A stretch of DNA of 64,000 bases, taken from positions 141,864,700-141,928,699 of the forward strand of contig JASEVX010000003.1 in NCBI GenBank assembly GCA_031761405.1, written 5' to 3'. Below, piece after piece: positions 11,329 through 21,609 of the stretch (positions are counted from its first letter, which is position 1; every line of letters starts with the position of its first letter). Both the position numbers and the translations under genes were made by a program. The notes under the pieces are model-generated. The model made no database searches, was not told the origin of the DNA, and saw only the letters and a program-made list of their open reading frames with translations. This DNA is from Serripes groenlandicus (taxonomy: Eukaryota > Mollusca > Bivalvia > Cardiida > Cardiidae).

Positions 11329-11705
11329 ACTGATAGATGTGTAAAATCTCTTTAAAATATTCATAGTTTTCTTGCCCGTTTTCATTTAGGCTATGTATTT
11401 GTAATAGAAAATTCAAAACACCACACAAACATGACACCCAGCACATAGGGAAGAAACTTTTCCTTTACTAATGGTTTCAAATGACAAGTTATAACTGTTT
11501 GTGTATTTGAAAGTCTGATTTTCACCATTCTTACAGTTTAAGCTTTAACTAAAGAAATCTGAACTAAAAGAATCCTTAAAGTTAACAATCCGATAATAAA
11601 TATGCACCCACAAATAGTACTGTACTGTATACCCATAATACAAAACCTGGTTTAGCTAAATGGGGGAAAAAACACACATTTAATTTGATGATTTTACTCA
11701 AACTT

Positions 11706-11920
11706 TTAAAACCTTTAGACGCATTTTGACGCATCTGCAGCAGACGACTTTTGAAAACACCAAAACGAAAGGAGAAATTACTCAAAACAAGCAATTTCTC
11801 CTTTTGCCACAATGTTTTCAACTTTTTCCAGTAATTATACCTACAATTAATGAGATTTTCCATATTGTTGCCTAATAGTTTTCAAAGTCGCCTGCTGCAT
11901 ATTTGCTGTATGTGGTTTAA
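11706..11920. mobile_element. Hairpin MITE, full length, diverged
   Basis: TTAAAACCTTTAGACGC start, CTGCAGCAGACGACTTTTG, palindrome GAAATTACTCAAAACAAGCAATTTC, end GTATGTGGTTTAA. The 11329-11705 interval has nothing recognisable. Confidence 0.75.
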
Positions 11921-12092
11921 GGCCTATAAAGACTATATTGTCCCTTTCCAACAATGGTTTAAATTGCTATGTAAAATAATCCAAATTTGAATTCCAATTT
12001 TTCAGGCATTACACTATTTTCCTTAGATGATTAACAGAAGATAAGTAACAAGTGTATATAAGGCCTAAATAGTCTTGTTTCTAGTGGATTCT

Positions 12093-15041
12093 GGAGATTT
12101 CGTCTAACTGATACTATAGAGTAAGTGGGGTAGAGATTTCGTCTAACTTATCGATTATAGTACTATGTAATATATATCGATATGTAGGTGTAATAGTAAG
12201 GTGTGAATTGACCGATTATAGTGAAAGACAACACACAATTTCAATTAGTTTGAAAATGCTATCATTTTAATTTGTAATTTAATTTGTATTTGATCTTTAA
12301 ATCCTTTGGAGATTTTGTCCTCTCCCCGCAATGTTCTCAGTCCTTAAACTCTTCATAAATATCGACATTACGGGTACAGGAGAATATTATTTGCGACGGC
12401 TGAATTATTGCCTTCGACACTATAACAAGCAAGGTTACGGGAATAGAAGAACTATATGGGCAAGAATTCACTAATGCAACACAAAGTGTGACATTGAAAA
12501 AAAAAAATAGATCACCTTTATTTATTTTATAAAATGCTTTACTACTAAGTTCTTCTAGCAAGACATCTAAAACCAAGAGACTTTTTTAAAAATATGTCAT
12601 CTTGTCTTCTTTAAATGTCATATTTATTGATATATGAAGTATGTAACATTGACACCAATATTATTTCAATTGTTCATATCTCATATAATTGAAAGAGGAT
12701 CTAATTTTTGCTATGGTGTGAAATGATGTTGGAGTTTGTTCCAACATTTACCGTTTGAATAAGAAATACTGTCTTGTCGTTTAACAGAAAAAATAGCAAA
12801 AAGATTTGGTTGGTGTCAATGTTACACTTGTAAAGTTTGTGCAAACTTATGTTTGTTTCAAATAATATATCTTGCTTCTGTCTTAGCCTATTTCATGGCT
12901 GTTGGGGTCAGTGTGTTTTTTGTGAATGAATTTTATAAGTAAACATCCTAAAAAATAAAAATAAAGCTCCATTTGATGCATGTAACATTGACACGTTGAA
13001 AGCCATATATTAAAATGTCATTTATATCCATTAAACATATAAAATCTTCTTTGGTTTGTGGATTATATGTTAGAAGTTGGGACCAGGTCTTCTGATTCAG
13101 GTTGTATTTACTACTTTGTATGTTTGATTACCAGATATTTGAAGTATGTAACATTGACACTTTCGTGTCAACTGAAATAGTTACATACATTTAGAAATCT
13201 CATTTAATTCTGTTATATACAATATTATTTGTTATTTTTTTTTACTTGTAGCAAAAGCATGTGATGCAATATATCAAATAACTTCAAACATCTGTAAATT
13301 ATGAATTTATTAATATTATACTGTTATATTTATTGTTGCATGTAACATTGACAGAATTGTTGTCAATGTTACATAAAAATTTGAAAAGTAATTTTATTCA
13401 TTTAGATTTGAAATTTAATATGTTGTTTTGTGGTTCGGAGATTAATTGTCAGGAGTAGAATATTCCTAAATTAAATAGTTTAGCCTGTCAGCTGCTGTAT
13501 AGAAGATATGGCTATGCTTGATGCATGTAACATGGACACGTTTGTGTCAAATTAAACAGTTACACACACACATCAAAGGTTGTTGTTTCTGATTGAAATA
13601 AATTGTTTTTTTATTTTTTTTATTTATAAATGTTCTACCAAAAAGCATAGCCAGTGATTGGAGATGCTTGTCTAAAGAGAAGCAAATAATTGAAATTTTA
13701 AAAAATATGTTGTAGGTAACACCTTGTCAACCGTTACATGCACATTTTGAAGTCAGTTTATTTTTTGCCATACATTATAATATGAATTCATATTATTACA
13801 GATTTTTAAATCATCCAATAATTTGTAAATGTTATTAAATTAAAACAACTGGAAGCATTCCATTATTGAATTATTTGATCAAAATTTGTAAGATTTATTT
13901 GACACCAAAATTTAAGACATTTTGCTGGGCCTTCCTATCATAAGTCACACACAGATTTAAAGAAAGTGTTGTTTTTTTCATCAACTGGGTAAAGAAAGCA
14001 TACTATAAGGCAAAAATGTAAGTCCTTGGGTGCTGCAATTTATGTTTGTTTGATAAATGTACGCGTGTAACAATGTTTGACACCAAATGTTACACGCACA
14101 TGTCAATTTTCATTCTTTTTTTGTAAAAAGATTGTTGCAGACAAATACACTGAATTGATTTTTTAGGAAAATTTGATTATTAGATATAAATTTTGAATCA
14201 ACTACACACTAAAATGACGTAAAATAAAGCTGTTATACACACACATTAAAAGGCATGTACAAAATGTCACACTTTTTGTCACACTAAAACCTTAAATATG
14301 GTGTTTTAAGGCTTTTTTTCTCGGTGCCAATACATTTTAAGTTCATTCTTTTTTTACAAAAGGATGTGTAAGGTATAAATGTGTAAATAAATGTCTTATT
14401 TTTTTTCTAAATCTGTACTTAATTGATACTACATACAGAATAAGAGTGTTGACACCAAGAATTCCAATAGTGAATTCTTGCCCATATCACATTCAGTCAA
14501 TTCAAAGGAGAAGTCGTTTATTATTTGCAACGGCTGCCCTTCTTACACAATTTCATATATTAACCTGCTTTATCACATTCAGTCACTAATAAATTGAAAT
14601 CTTTACTGTAGTCCCGTCTAAATTGATACACAGCCTAAACAACACAGATGTTTTTTTATTTCATTTATATTTGTAAATATGCCTAATTAGTTGTTTTAAC
14701 CATTTTAATGGCTTTACTTGCCCGCAATGCACTAAGCCCTGACAGTAACACAGTAGAAGTAGAAGTTAGCTGGTCTCTAAATCATGAAAGGTTGAATGAG
14801 AGCGCTTTGTAACGTTATATAGTGTATGGAAATAGTTCCGTCCTTAGCGTCACATGAAAAAGATTCCAGTGCAATATCAAATGATATTGCATCCTTTGTT
14901 CATATGGAAACAAGAAGGAACAATATCAAAGTATACAATAAATTATTGAATAATCCTTCTTATTTATAAGTTAGACGAAATCTCTACCCCCCTTTACTCT
15001 ATAGTATCAGTTAGACGAAATGGTAGTTAGACGAAATCTCC
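12093..15041. mobile_element. 2.95-kb non-coding TIR element
   Basis: Terminal inverted repeats of about 58 and 75 bases (12093-12150 and 14967-15041) share GGAGATTTCGTCTAACT, GATACTATAGAGTAA and GTAGAGATTTCGTCTAACTTA. The right copy carries an extra GTTAGACGAAATGGTA. A second inverted match, ATATGGGCAAGAATTCACTA at about 12454 versus its complement at about 14468, lies inside. No long open frame is present. The core is an AT-rich array of roughly 180-bp spaced GTAACATTGACAC motifs. I do not recognise the family; a non-autonomous DNA transposon is the likeliest reading. Confidence 0.7.
12645..14460. repeat. ~180-bp periodic ATGTAACATTGACAC palindrome array
   Basis: TGTAACATTGACAC or its complement GTGTCAATGTTACA recurs near 12650, 12815, 12988, 13146, 13339, 13525, 13714, 14069 and 14445, with spacings of about 160-195 (one double gap). 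Several copies form short hairpins, for example GTAACATTGACAG with CTGTCAATGTTAC separated by a few bases. The sequence between motifs is poorly conserved. Confidence 0.7.
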
Positions 15042-15234
15042 AACATCCGTTTCTAGTCACCCTACCGACCGCCCATTTTAACCCCCGACTGGTCGTTTTT
15101 GTTTTTTTAGCACTAAGTATGATTTTTGTTACGCGAAACTCGCATTCGCAGTACCTGGTACTACCAGAGCCGAAAAAAATTGTTCATAAGTTTTTGTTGT
15201 TCATTGTTGATAAATGCTTTGATAGTAAGTTTAA

Positions 15235-16030
15235 CAAGAGCACCGCGTACGGCACAGACACTCGACTGATAGGGAGAAAAAAAAATGAGCTAAACAAAAA
15301 ACATTAACCTGACGCCCACGCCACCGCCGCCGCCGCAGACGACGACGACGCCAGGGTCATGACAATAGCTCTCGTTTTTTTCAAAAGTCGAGCTAATAAA
15401 AAACCTTAACCGGATGACAACACCTTCAGTGTAGATTTTCTAAGTCCAAAAGGGGGGATAATTTGATCAATATTAAGTTCAAGATTATGGAACTTGTTGT
15501 ATCAAGTTATGTTAAAACATTGAATAAGTTTAGGAAGTTTCAAAGCTATAGGTTAAATTGTGTTTCAGTTATCACCATTTATCTCCCTTCAAAGTAGATT
15601 TTCTAAATCGAAATGGGGAGATAATTTTGTCAATACTATTTACAGAGTTATGAAACTTGTTATATAAGGTCAACTTAAGACACTCAGCAAGTTTGTAAAG
15701 TTTCAAGCAAAAAAAAAGAAAAGTTTTTAAGATATGAAAAATCATGAGTAAAAAATTGTCAAAAACCTGAGCTAAACAAAAAACCTTAACCTTACGTTTT
15801 GAAGTTTTAAGTGAAATAAATAAAGATTTCCAGCTATATACTTTTATTATTTAACATATTATGATTATGTTTATGAAGTTTAGTGACTTTAACAGTAGTA
15901 GTTTGTTAGAAAACAGAAAAAAAGCTGAGCTGAACAAAAAACCTTAACCGGACGACCACGCTGCCGCCGCCGCCGACGACGACGCCAGGGTCATGACAAT
16001 AGCTCTCGTTTTTTTCAAAAGTCGAGCTAA
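15235..16030 (+). mobile_element. HINE-like composite with two 3' ends
   Basis: Starts CAAGAGCACCGCGTACGGC, then ACTCGACTG. GACGACGACGCC runs, AATAGCTCTCG and AAAGTCGAGCTAATAAA occur twice (near 15395 and 16028). The first 160 bases may be a complete short copy followed by a second, 5'-truncated one. Confidence 0.65.
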
Positions 16031-16225
16031 TAAAATTGTAAATTTTAGGAATCAAAAGTGTCTTTTATGAGAGAAAGGGTTTTAAAAAAAAACCCTTTCC
16101 TACCGAAACTGTTGATTTTGAGACCTGGACCAGAAACAAGACTATTTTTTTTTCAGGCCTAATGACAAATATGACAATAAGTGAACACGTAACTGACAGA
16201 CAGACATATTTGTTTGTGTCGCATT

Positions 16226-16450
16226 TTACAACCCTTTCCCCAAACAAAACTGCAGCAGACTTTGAAAACATCTAGATAAGAATGTCGGAAACCTTTACAA
16301 AAAAAAGAATAACTAGTGAAAAAAGTTGAAAACATTGTGGCAAAAAGGAGAAATTGCTAGTTATGAGCAATTTCTACTTTTGCCACATTTTTTTCAAAAT
16401 TCTTCTGCTACGGAGGCGTCAAAAAGGGTCTATACGTGGGAAAGGATTAA
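16226..16450. mobile_element. Hairpin MITE, full length
   Basis: CAACCCTTTCCCCAAACAAA start, CTGCAGCAGACTTTG, palindrome GAAATTGCTAGTTATGAGCAATTTC, end ACGTGGGAAAGGATTAA. A second pair of bare ends lies at about 16070-16110. Confidence 0.85.
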
Positions 16451-16499
16451 GCTGCTGTCAACATTGTTTCACAGCATTTCCCTTGTATGTTACCAGTTA

Positions 16500-16750
16500 C
16501 CTGCTGGTCGATTTATCCTGACTCCAGCGAGTCAGTCATAATACCAGTCCCACAATCCCAAGGACCAAGGAAACAAAGCCATCACTACCATATTTAAAGC
16601 ATTTGGTATAACCGCGGTGAAGCCAATGATCGAACCTGCAACCTCCAGCAGCCGAGGAGGGTGCTCTACCTCTACACCAGAGAGATTGTTAATAGACAGA
16701 CCAGAGGGTGCTCTACCTCTACACCACAGAGATTGTTGATAGACAGACCA
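16500..16750 (-). mobile_element. tRNA-derived SINE fragment with 47-bp tandem duplication
   Basis: Reverse-oriented tRNA-like head: the box B-like GGTTCGATCATTGGC is read on the minus strand. The boxA-side segment GAGGGTGCTCTACCTCTACA is present twice at a 47-base interval (16657-16750). Confidence 0.6.
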
Positions 16751-16816
16751 AAGATGTATATATCTGATAAAGTGGGTGACACAAAAATAAATTATCAAGC
16801 AGAGTTTTCTTCTTAC

Positions 16817-16881
16817 CTTCACTGTATACATAATATGACCTCGTGTCAGAGCATCTGGGGGATGGATCCATTGTTTGTTTG
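16817..16881 (-). CDS. GULP1: GULP1/CED-6 exon 2 (start of PTB domain)
   Basis: 65-nt exon (2 + 63) between the acceptor TATATTACAG and the donor AAG|GTAAGAAG. After the split codon it encodes NKQWIHPPDALTRGH and IMYTVK, the hallmark beginning of CED-6/GULP PTB domains (W-I/M-H-P-P-D-A-L). It joins exon 1 by a TCA serine codon split 1+2 and exon 3 in phase 0. Confidence 0.95.
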
Positions 16882-17035
16882 CTGTAATATAAAGAGATGC
16901 CATTGGTTGAAGGGTTCTACATGATTGTATGAGCAGAGAACTACATGTATCCCTAATTCAGTCATGGGTGTGGCAACTTTCCAATGAGTGACACATAACT
17001 GTTGCCATCTAATCTTTTTATCTGATAGATTCATG

Positions 17036-17217
17036 ACTTTTGATGCCTCTGCAGCAAACTTCTTGGTAAATGTTTTGGATTAACCCTTCTCCTCATATAG
17101 ACGCTTTTTGACGCCTCTGCAGCAGACGGCATTTCATTTAAAAGGAGTTTCCAAATTTTTTGGTGTATATTTTCAAAGTTATCTGCCGTAAATGTGTTGT
17201 ATGTGGGCAAGGTTTAA
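17036..17217. mobile_element. MITE fragment and deleted MITE copy
   Basis: 17036-17079 is a CTCTGCAGCAAAC fragment. 17080-17217 runs from TTAACCCTTCTCCTCATATA to GTATGTGGGCAAGGTTTAA but lacks the central hairpin. Confidence 0.75.
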
Positions 17218-17838
17218 GGATAAAATGATTCAATATAAGCAGAAATCACCTTTTCATATGAGTTTCAGCTCCCTTCTAATTTTGGAAGATGTGACAAAAG
17301 TTTCTTGGATTTTCATACCAGATGACTATTTCAAAATATTATATCAGGGCCCAAAACTATCAAACTCTGTCCTCAGAACTGAAGTATACGCTCCAAAAAA
17401 GACCTTTGATTGGTCAATATCGACAATGCAATTGCTTTTAACCAATCAGATACTTGAGCATAAAATCTGAGGACTGACTTAGTAGTTTTGAACCCAGGTC
17501 TTACAGCCCATGAACAACAGCTTTTGGCGGATCAGATAGATAGATAAGTCAAATAAAATCTATCTCATCATTTACTACATTTACATAAACAATTTCTAGA
17601 AAAACTAGAAAGTTTGGGCTTAATTGTAAAACTTAAATGCAAAACTTAGCCATCTAATCAACTCAGCCACTGCCGTCAATGACAAGGTAACAAGGTAAGT
17701 TCTCCGTCTTGGTGAGCTAGAAGTTTAGTCATAAACAAGTTGTGAGACTTATGTTCCTGGTTCTATAAGTCATTCCTTATGTGACCAGTAGATGGATAGA
17801 ACAAGACCTGGCTAAAAGACACCATGTTTGACTATTGA

Positions 17839-18136
17839 TTGATTTGATTGATTGGGGTTTAACGCCGTTTTTAACAATTTCTCAGTTATATCACGGCGGC
17901 CAGTTCACCTACTCATGCATTTCCTGGTTTTCTCACACCAGTATTCCACACAACAATCTTCCCAAGCAACTGGCTGCTTTTCCACATAGACTTAGCCCAT
18001 AGGTGAAAGACGAACGACGCATTTCGCATTGACTTTTGTCAATCGTCGGAAAGAAAGTTGGCCGAGCCGGGATTCAAACTCACAATCCCTGGATTGACAG
18101 CCCGCGTCGCTACCGACTGAGCTACTGGGGCTCGGC
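17839..18136 (-). mobile_element. tRNA-derived SINE, complete, 14-bp TSD
   Basis: On the minus strand: GCCGAGCCCCAGTAGCTCAG (box A) and a box B-like GTGAGTTTGAATCCCGG, then the conserved tail GTGATATAACTGAGAAATTG, AACGGCGTTAAACCCC and (AATC)n. The target duplication TGTTTGACTATTGA occurs at 17825-17838 and 18137-18150. The tail resembles the Meta-type SINE domain described from bivalves. Confidence 0.92.
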
Positions 18137-18354
18137 TGTTTGACTATTGAACCCTAACAGTTCAATTAATGCTACTCTTATCAAAACTGATATGTATTAT
18201 AACACATGACTTTATAATAATACTATAGCATAGTCTAGAGTAACCTAGCTGCCATTTCATTATAGGGTCAGGCATACATGAATGATGGCAGAGCCCTTTG
18301 AAAATGGTGTAGCGATGAAGAGGCTATAGAAAAAACTTTTTATGGACCAAAAAA

Positions 18355-18731
18355 TTAACCCTTTCCCTCATATAGATGCTTTCTGATGCCTCTACAGCAG
18401 ACGGCTTTTTGAAAACATAGTGACAAAAGAAGAAATTGCTCAAAACGATAGGTTATCCATTTAATTATAGAGATTTTCCATTTTTTGACAAAATATGTTC
18501 AAAGTCGTCCGCTGCAGAATTGTCGTATGAGGGAAAGGCTTAAAACCTTTCAAATAATGAATTAAGTTTGATTCATTAATTACTTACTTACTGATACACA
18601 AATTAGTGGCAAACATTGTGGCAAAAGGAGAAATTGCTCGTTTTGAGCAATTTCTTCTTTTGTCACTATGTTTTCAAATAGCCGTCTGCTGCAGAGGCGT
18701 CAGAAAGTGTCTATATGAGGGAAAGGGTTAA
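18355..18731. mobile_element. Two MITE deletion derivatives
   Basis: 18355-18543 has both ends but lost one hairpin arm (CTCAAAACGATAGGTTATCC junction). 18604-18731 keeps the hairpin GAAATTGCTCGTTTTGAGCA and the right end GAGGGAAAGGGTTAA only. Confidence 0.85.
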
Positions 18732-18803
18732 TGGTAATGTCAGTCTTCCATTGTAGATTGACTATAATGTTTCATGCCAGTGCTCTTATTAATTAAGATA
18801 AGT

Positions 18804-19338
18804 AAAACCGCTTTCCAACATATAGGAAATCTGCAGCAGACGACCTTAAAAATGGCTAGAAAATATTTATGGAAAATCTCTGAAAATGATTTGATTGATT
18901 GGGGTTTAACGCTGTTGTTAACAATTTCTCAGTTATATCACGGCGGCCAGTTCACCTACTCATGCATTTCCTGGTTTTCTCACATCAGTACTCCACACAA
19001 CAATCTTCCCAAGCAACTGGCTGCTTTTCCACATAGACTTAGCCCATTGGTGGAAGATGAATGACGCATGTCGCATTGACTTTTGTCAATCCTCGGAAAG
19101 AAAGTTGGCCGAGCCGGGATTCGAACTCACAACCCCTGGGTTGACAGCCCACGTCGCTACCGACTGAGCTAGCGGGGCTCGGCCTCTGAAAATGAAGGTA
19201 CTATTAGTGAAAAGAGTTGAAAACTTTGTGGCAAAACAAGAAATTGCATGTTTGAACAATTTCTCCTTTTGTCACAATGTTTTGAAAAGTCGTCTGCTGC
19301 AGAGGTGTCAGAAAGTGTCTATAGGTTGGAAAGACTCA
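18804..19338. mobile_element. Hairpin MITE split by a SINE
   Basis: Left part 18804-18889 (AACCGCTTTCCAACATA, CTGCAGCAGACGACC). The right part from 19184 has the arm GAGTTGAAAACTTTGTGGC and ends near TATAGGTTGGAAAG. The SINE target duplication lies inside the MITE, so the MITE is the older insertion. Confidence 0.85.
18890..19183 (-). mobile_element. tRNA-derived SINE, complete, 12-bp TSD
   Basis: Same family as 17839-18136, with GCTAGCGGGGCTCGGC at its 5' end (minus strand). The target duplication CTCTGAAAATGA is at 18878-18889 and 19184-19195. Confidence 0.92.
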
Positions 19339-19537
19339 ATCAATATATCATATCATTAAATTCTAATTTGACTTCCAAATCCTATTGTGTGGTATTCAAG
19401 GGAATTGTCCCAGTGCAATTGATTCACTGAAATAGGGTTTATTACAGTAATAAGGGAAATATTGCAGGAAAAAGAACAGATTCCACAGATCACTCATCTG
19501 GTCCTCTGAGATAAAATAACGTAATTTTTGTACTCAC

Positions 19538-19709
19538 ATGACCTCATTTCGTTAGTGTGGTTTTGTTGTAATTCCTCGATACGGTTCAGACTCAGCGATC
19601 TGTTCACTCCAACATTAATGAACTTCCTCCGTCCAAAATCCTCATTCGGTAGTAGCACTTTGTTCTGACTGCTAACAAAATAATCTTTAAATACTTTTGC
19701 ACGATCCAT
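19538..19709 (-). CDS. GULP1: GULP1/CED-6 exon 1 (candidate first coding exon)
   Basis: An ATG at 19709 in context AACAATGG opens 57 codons plus one base, ending at a strong donor CAT|GTGAGTAC. It encodes MDRAKVFKDYFVSSQ at the start and SLNRIEELQQNHTNEMRSS at the junction. The phase (1) matches exon 2 (2 leading bases) exactly and makes a serine. Human GULP1 has only a dozen residues before its PTB tryptophan, so this N-terminal extension is long and I do not recognise it. It could be a lineage- or isoform-specific first exon. The assignment rests on phase, splice site and position, not on homology. Confidence 0.7.
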
Positions 19710-20032
19710 TGTTTATAACAATACAAAAATCGTGATTCAATTATCTTATCACATTGATTATCACAGCTCTTATCACAGTTTTATCACAGTCTATTATTGT
19801 TAGGTACATATATCGATATGATACATGAATGAGTCAAAGTTACTATGTATCTCACATATCTATATACTTTGTTGACAATGATCTATATACACTTATTGTT
19901 CAACTCTTTTCTGTGATGGAATATTAAATATACATATAATGAAATTCAACATAAATTTTACCAAAAACTGTTACAATTTTATATTCTAGCATTTACATAA
20001 ATTATAAAAATTATAGAAATGCCATTCATTGG
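19710..20032 (-). promoter_or_regulatory. Putative GULP1 promoter / 5' region
   Basis: AT-rich and free of MITEs directly upstream of exon 1. Four TTATCACA motifs occur at 19746, 19758, 19770 and 19781, i.e. 12-12-11 bases apart. TTATCA is the complement of the GATA-factor core TGATAA. No clear TATA box or polypyrimidine initiator was identified, and part of this may be 5' UTR. Confidence 0.45.
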
Positions 20033-20209
20033 TTAACTCTTTCCCACATACAGACGCTTTCTGTTGCTTCTGCATCACACAACATTTGAAAACATTGTGG
20101 TAAATGTCAATATGAGCAATTTCTCTTTTTGCCACAAAGTTTTCAACTTTATGCCAAGATGTTTTCAAACTCATCTGCTGCAGATTTGTTGTATGTGAAA
20201 TAGGGTTAA
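20033..20209. mobile_element. Hairpin MITE
   Basis: TTAACTCTTTCCCACATACA to GTATGTGAAATAGGGTTAA. The hairpin is shortened to TATGAGCAATTTCTC. Confidence 0.85.
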
Positions 20210-20542
20210 AATGAGCAATTGTTACTATATATCTACAACGATAACAAGAAGTCATCTACTAAATATAAGTGAAGTCAAGACAAATTTACGAGAGGTCATC
20301 ACACAAGCCAATTCATTAAGACTGGATGATTCTTGATAAAAACCTTTTTTCTTGACAGCAGGACTACAGTAACATTGCAAGTATGCAATCTAACTGGAAT
20401 CCTTGTTGATCATTGCAACCCTTTCCTAGATACAGACAACTAACAAAATAAAACAGTGGAACAGTTAAAAGTTCAAATAATGATTTTCTGAATTGTTCAA
20501 AGCATATCTCGCCGATTAAAAATATCATATGAGGAAGTTATA

Positions 20543-20958
20543 TTAACCCTTTCTCAAATGCAGAAACAATTTGACCCATCTGCAGCAGACAACCTTTGAA
20601 AACATTGTTACAATATGAGAAATTTTTCCTTTTGCCACTATGTTTTCAAATCTTTTCAATAATTATATTATCATTATCATTTATAGAGATTTACCATATT
20701 TTTGCCTAGATGTTTTCAGTCATCTGCTGAAGGTTTGTTGTAGGTGTGAAAGGGGAGGGTTAACCCTTCACCACAAACAGACACTTTCTGACACCTCTGC
20801 AGCAGATGCCTCTTGAAAGCACTGAGAAAAAGGAGAAATCACAATGTTTTTCACTTTATTCAATGATAATACTTTCATTTATATAGATGTTTTATTGTTT
20901 TGCCCAGATGTTTTAAAAGATGTCTGCTGAAGGTTTGTTTTAAGTGGGATGAGATTAA
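20543..20958. mobile_element. Two chained hairpin MITEs
   Basis: 20543-20763 and 20760-20958 share the TTAA at 20760-20763. Both are diverged; the second has lost most of its hairpin. Confidence 0.85.
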
Positions 20959-21061
20959 ACCATATAATGTAAGGTTTTTTCCCCATCAGGCAGGTCTTTT
21001 TTATTATCTCCTATCTATCAATGGTTATTCACACATCAATACGTCATCAAACCACTGTCTG

Positions 21062-21068
21062 TATATAA
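21062..21068 (+). promoter_or_regulatory. TATA-like box
   Basis: TATATAA lies about 60 bases before a candidate exon at 21125. A pyrimidine run (ACTCTCCC followed by T9) about 35-60 bases downstream could be either an initiator or the polypyrimidine tract of a 3' splice site. Confidence 0.25.
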
Positions 21069-21124
21069 GCTGACTTTAACAACCTCCCAAACAACCCCCC
21101 ACTCTCCCTTTTTTTTTCTTTTAG

Positions 21125-21172
21125 ACTGGTCCAAATTCAAACAGTGACATGGCGAAACATGTTTTGTTCCAG
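21125..21172 (+). CDS. Candidate exon of an unrecognised gene
   Basis: 48 nt, open in phase 0 (TGPNSNSDMAKHVLFQ), between a very strong acceptor (C/T tract, TTTTAG) and the donor CAG|GTTTAA. An in-frame ATG in context GACATGG could start the protein MAKHVLFQ. The donor GT abuts the TTAA of a MITE at 21175. It may belong to a gene divergent from GULP1. No homology is recognised. Confidence 0.35.
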
Positions 21173-21174
21173 GT

Positions 21175-21403
21175 TTAACCCTTTCCCACATATCACAAAT
21201 CTGTAGCAGACGACTTAGAAAAAAGCAATATCAAACTATGTAATATCTCAATGAATGCAAGTATAATTAGTGAATAGAGTTGAAAACATTGTGGCCAAAG
21301 GTGAAATTGCTCATCATGAGCAATTTCACCTTTGGCCACAATGTTTCCAAAGGTCGTCTGCTACTTTTGCATCATAATGCATCTGCAGGTGGGAAAGGGT
21401 TAA
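21175..21403. mobile_element. Hairpin MITE with co-varied arms
   Basis: TTAACCCTTTCCCACATATC to GCAGGTGGGAAAGGGTTAA. The palindrome reads GGCCAAAGGTGAAATTGCTC / GAGCAATTTCACCTTTGGCC. Relative to the common arm (GGCAAAAGGAG), the substitutions are mirrored in both arms. Confidence 0.93.
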
Positions 21404-21609
21404 ACAAATATAGGATACTTGTGACATGCGTAAATTTGATCTGAACATTTACAGTTTGGCAACAGAATCTGATCAAACCCTTACTAATTAATCCAAAACA
21501 ACATTGCTTGAGGATTTGATATTTACCCCAAAACTTCTTATAAAAACATTCTAATTAAAGAAGCGCTTACCAAAAATCATGGTGAAACATAATGGATTCT
21601 TATTTATAA

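Larger units (their letters stand above)
10680..16816 (-). other. GULP1: GULP1 intron 2 (6.1 kb)
   Basis: Intron from GTAAGAAG at 16816 to TTTTTCAG at 10680 on the minus strand. It holds several MITEs, the 2.95-kb TIR element and a HINE-like composite. Confidence 0.9.
16882..19537 (-). other. GULP1: GULP1 intron 1 (2.66 kb)
   Basis: Intron from GTGAGTAC at 19537 to TATTACAG at 16882. It contains two complete SINEs with target duplications and several MITEs. Confidence 0.75.

Noticed and set aside
12337..12576. 79-codon minus-strand gene
   Set aside because: Includes a poly-Phe stretch from an A-run, lies inside the TIR element, and has no recognisable content.
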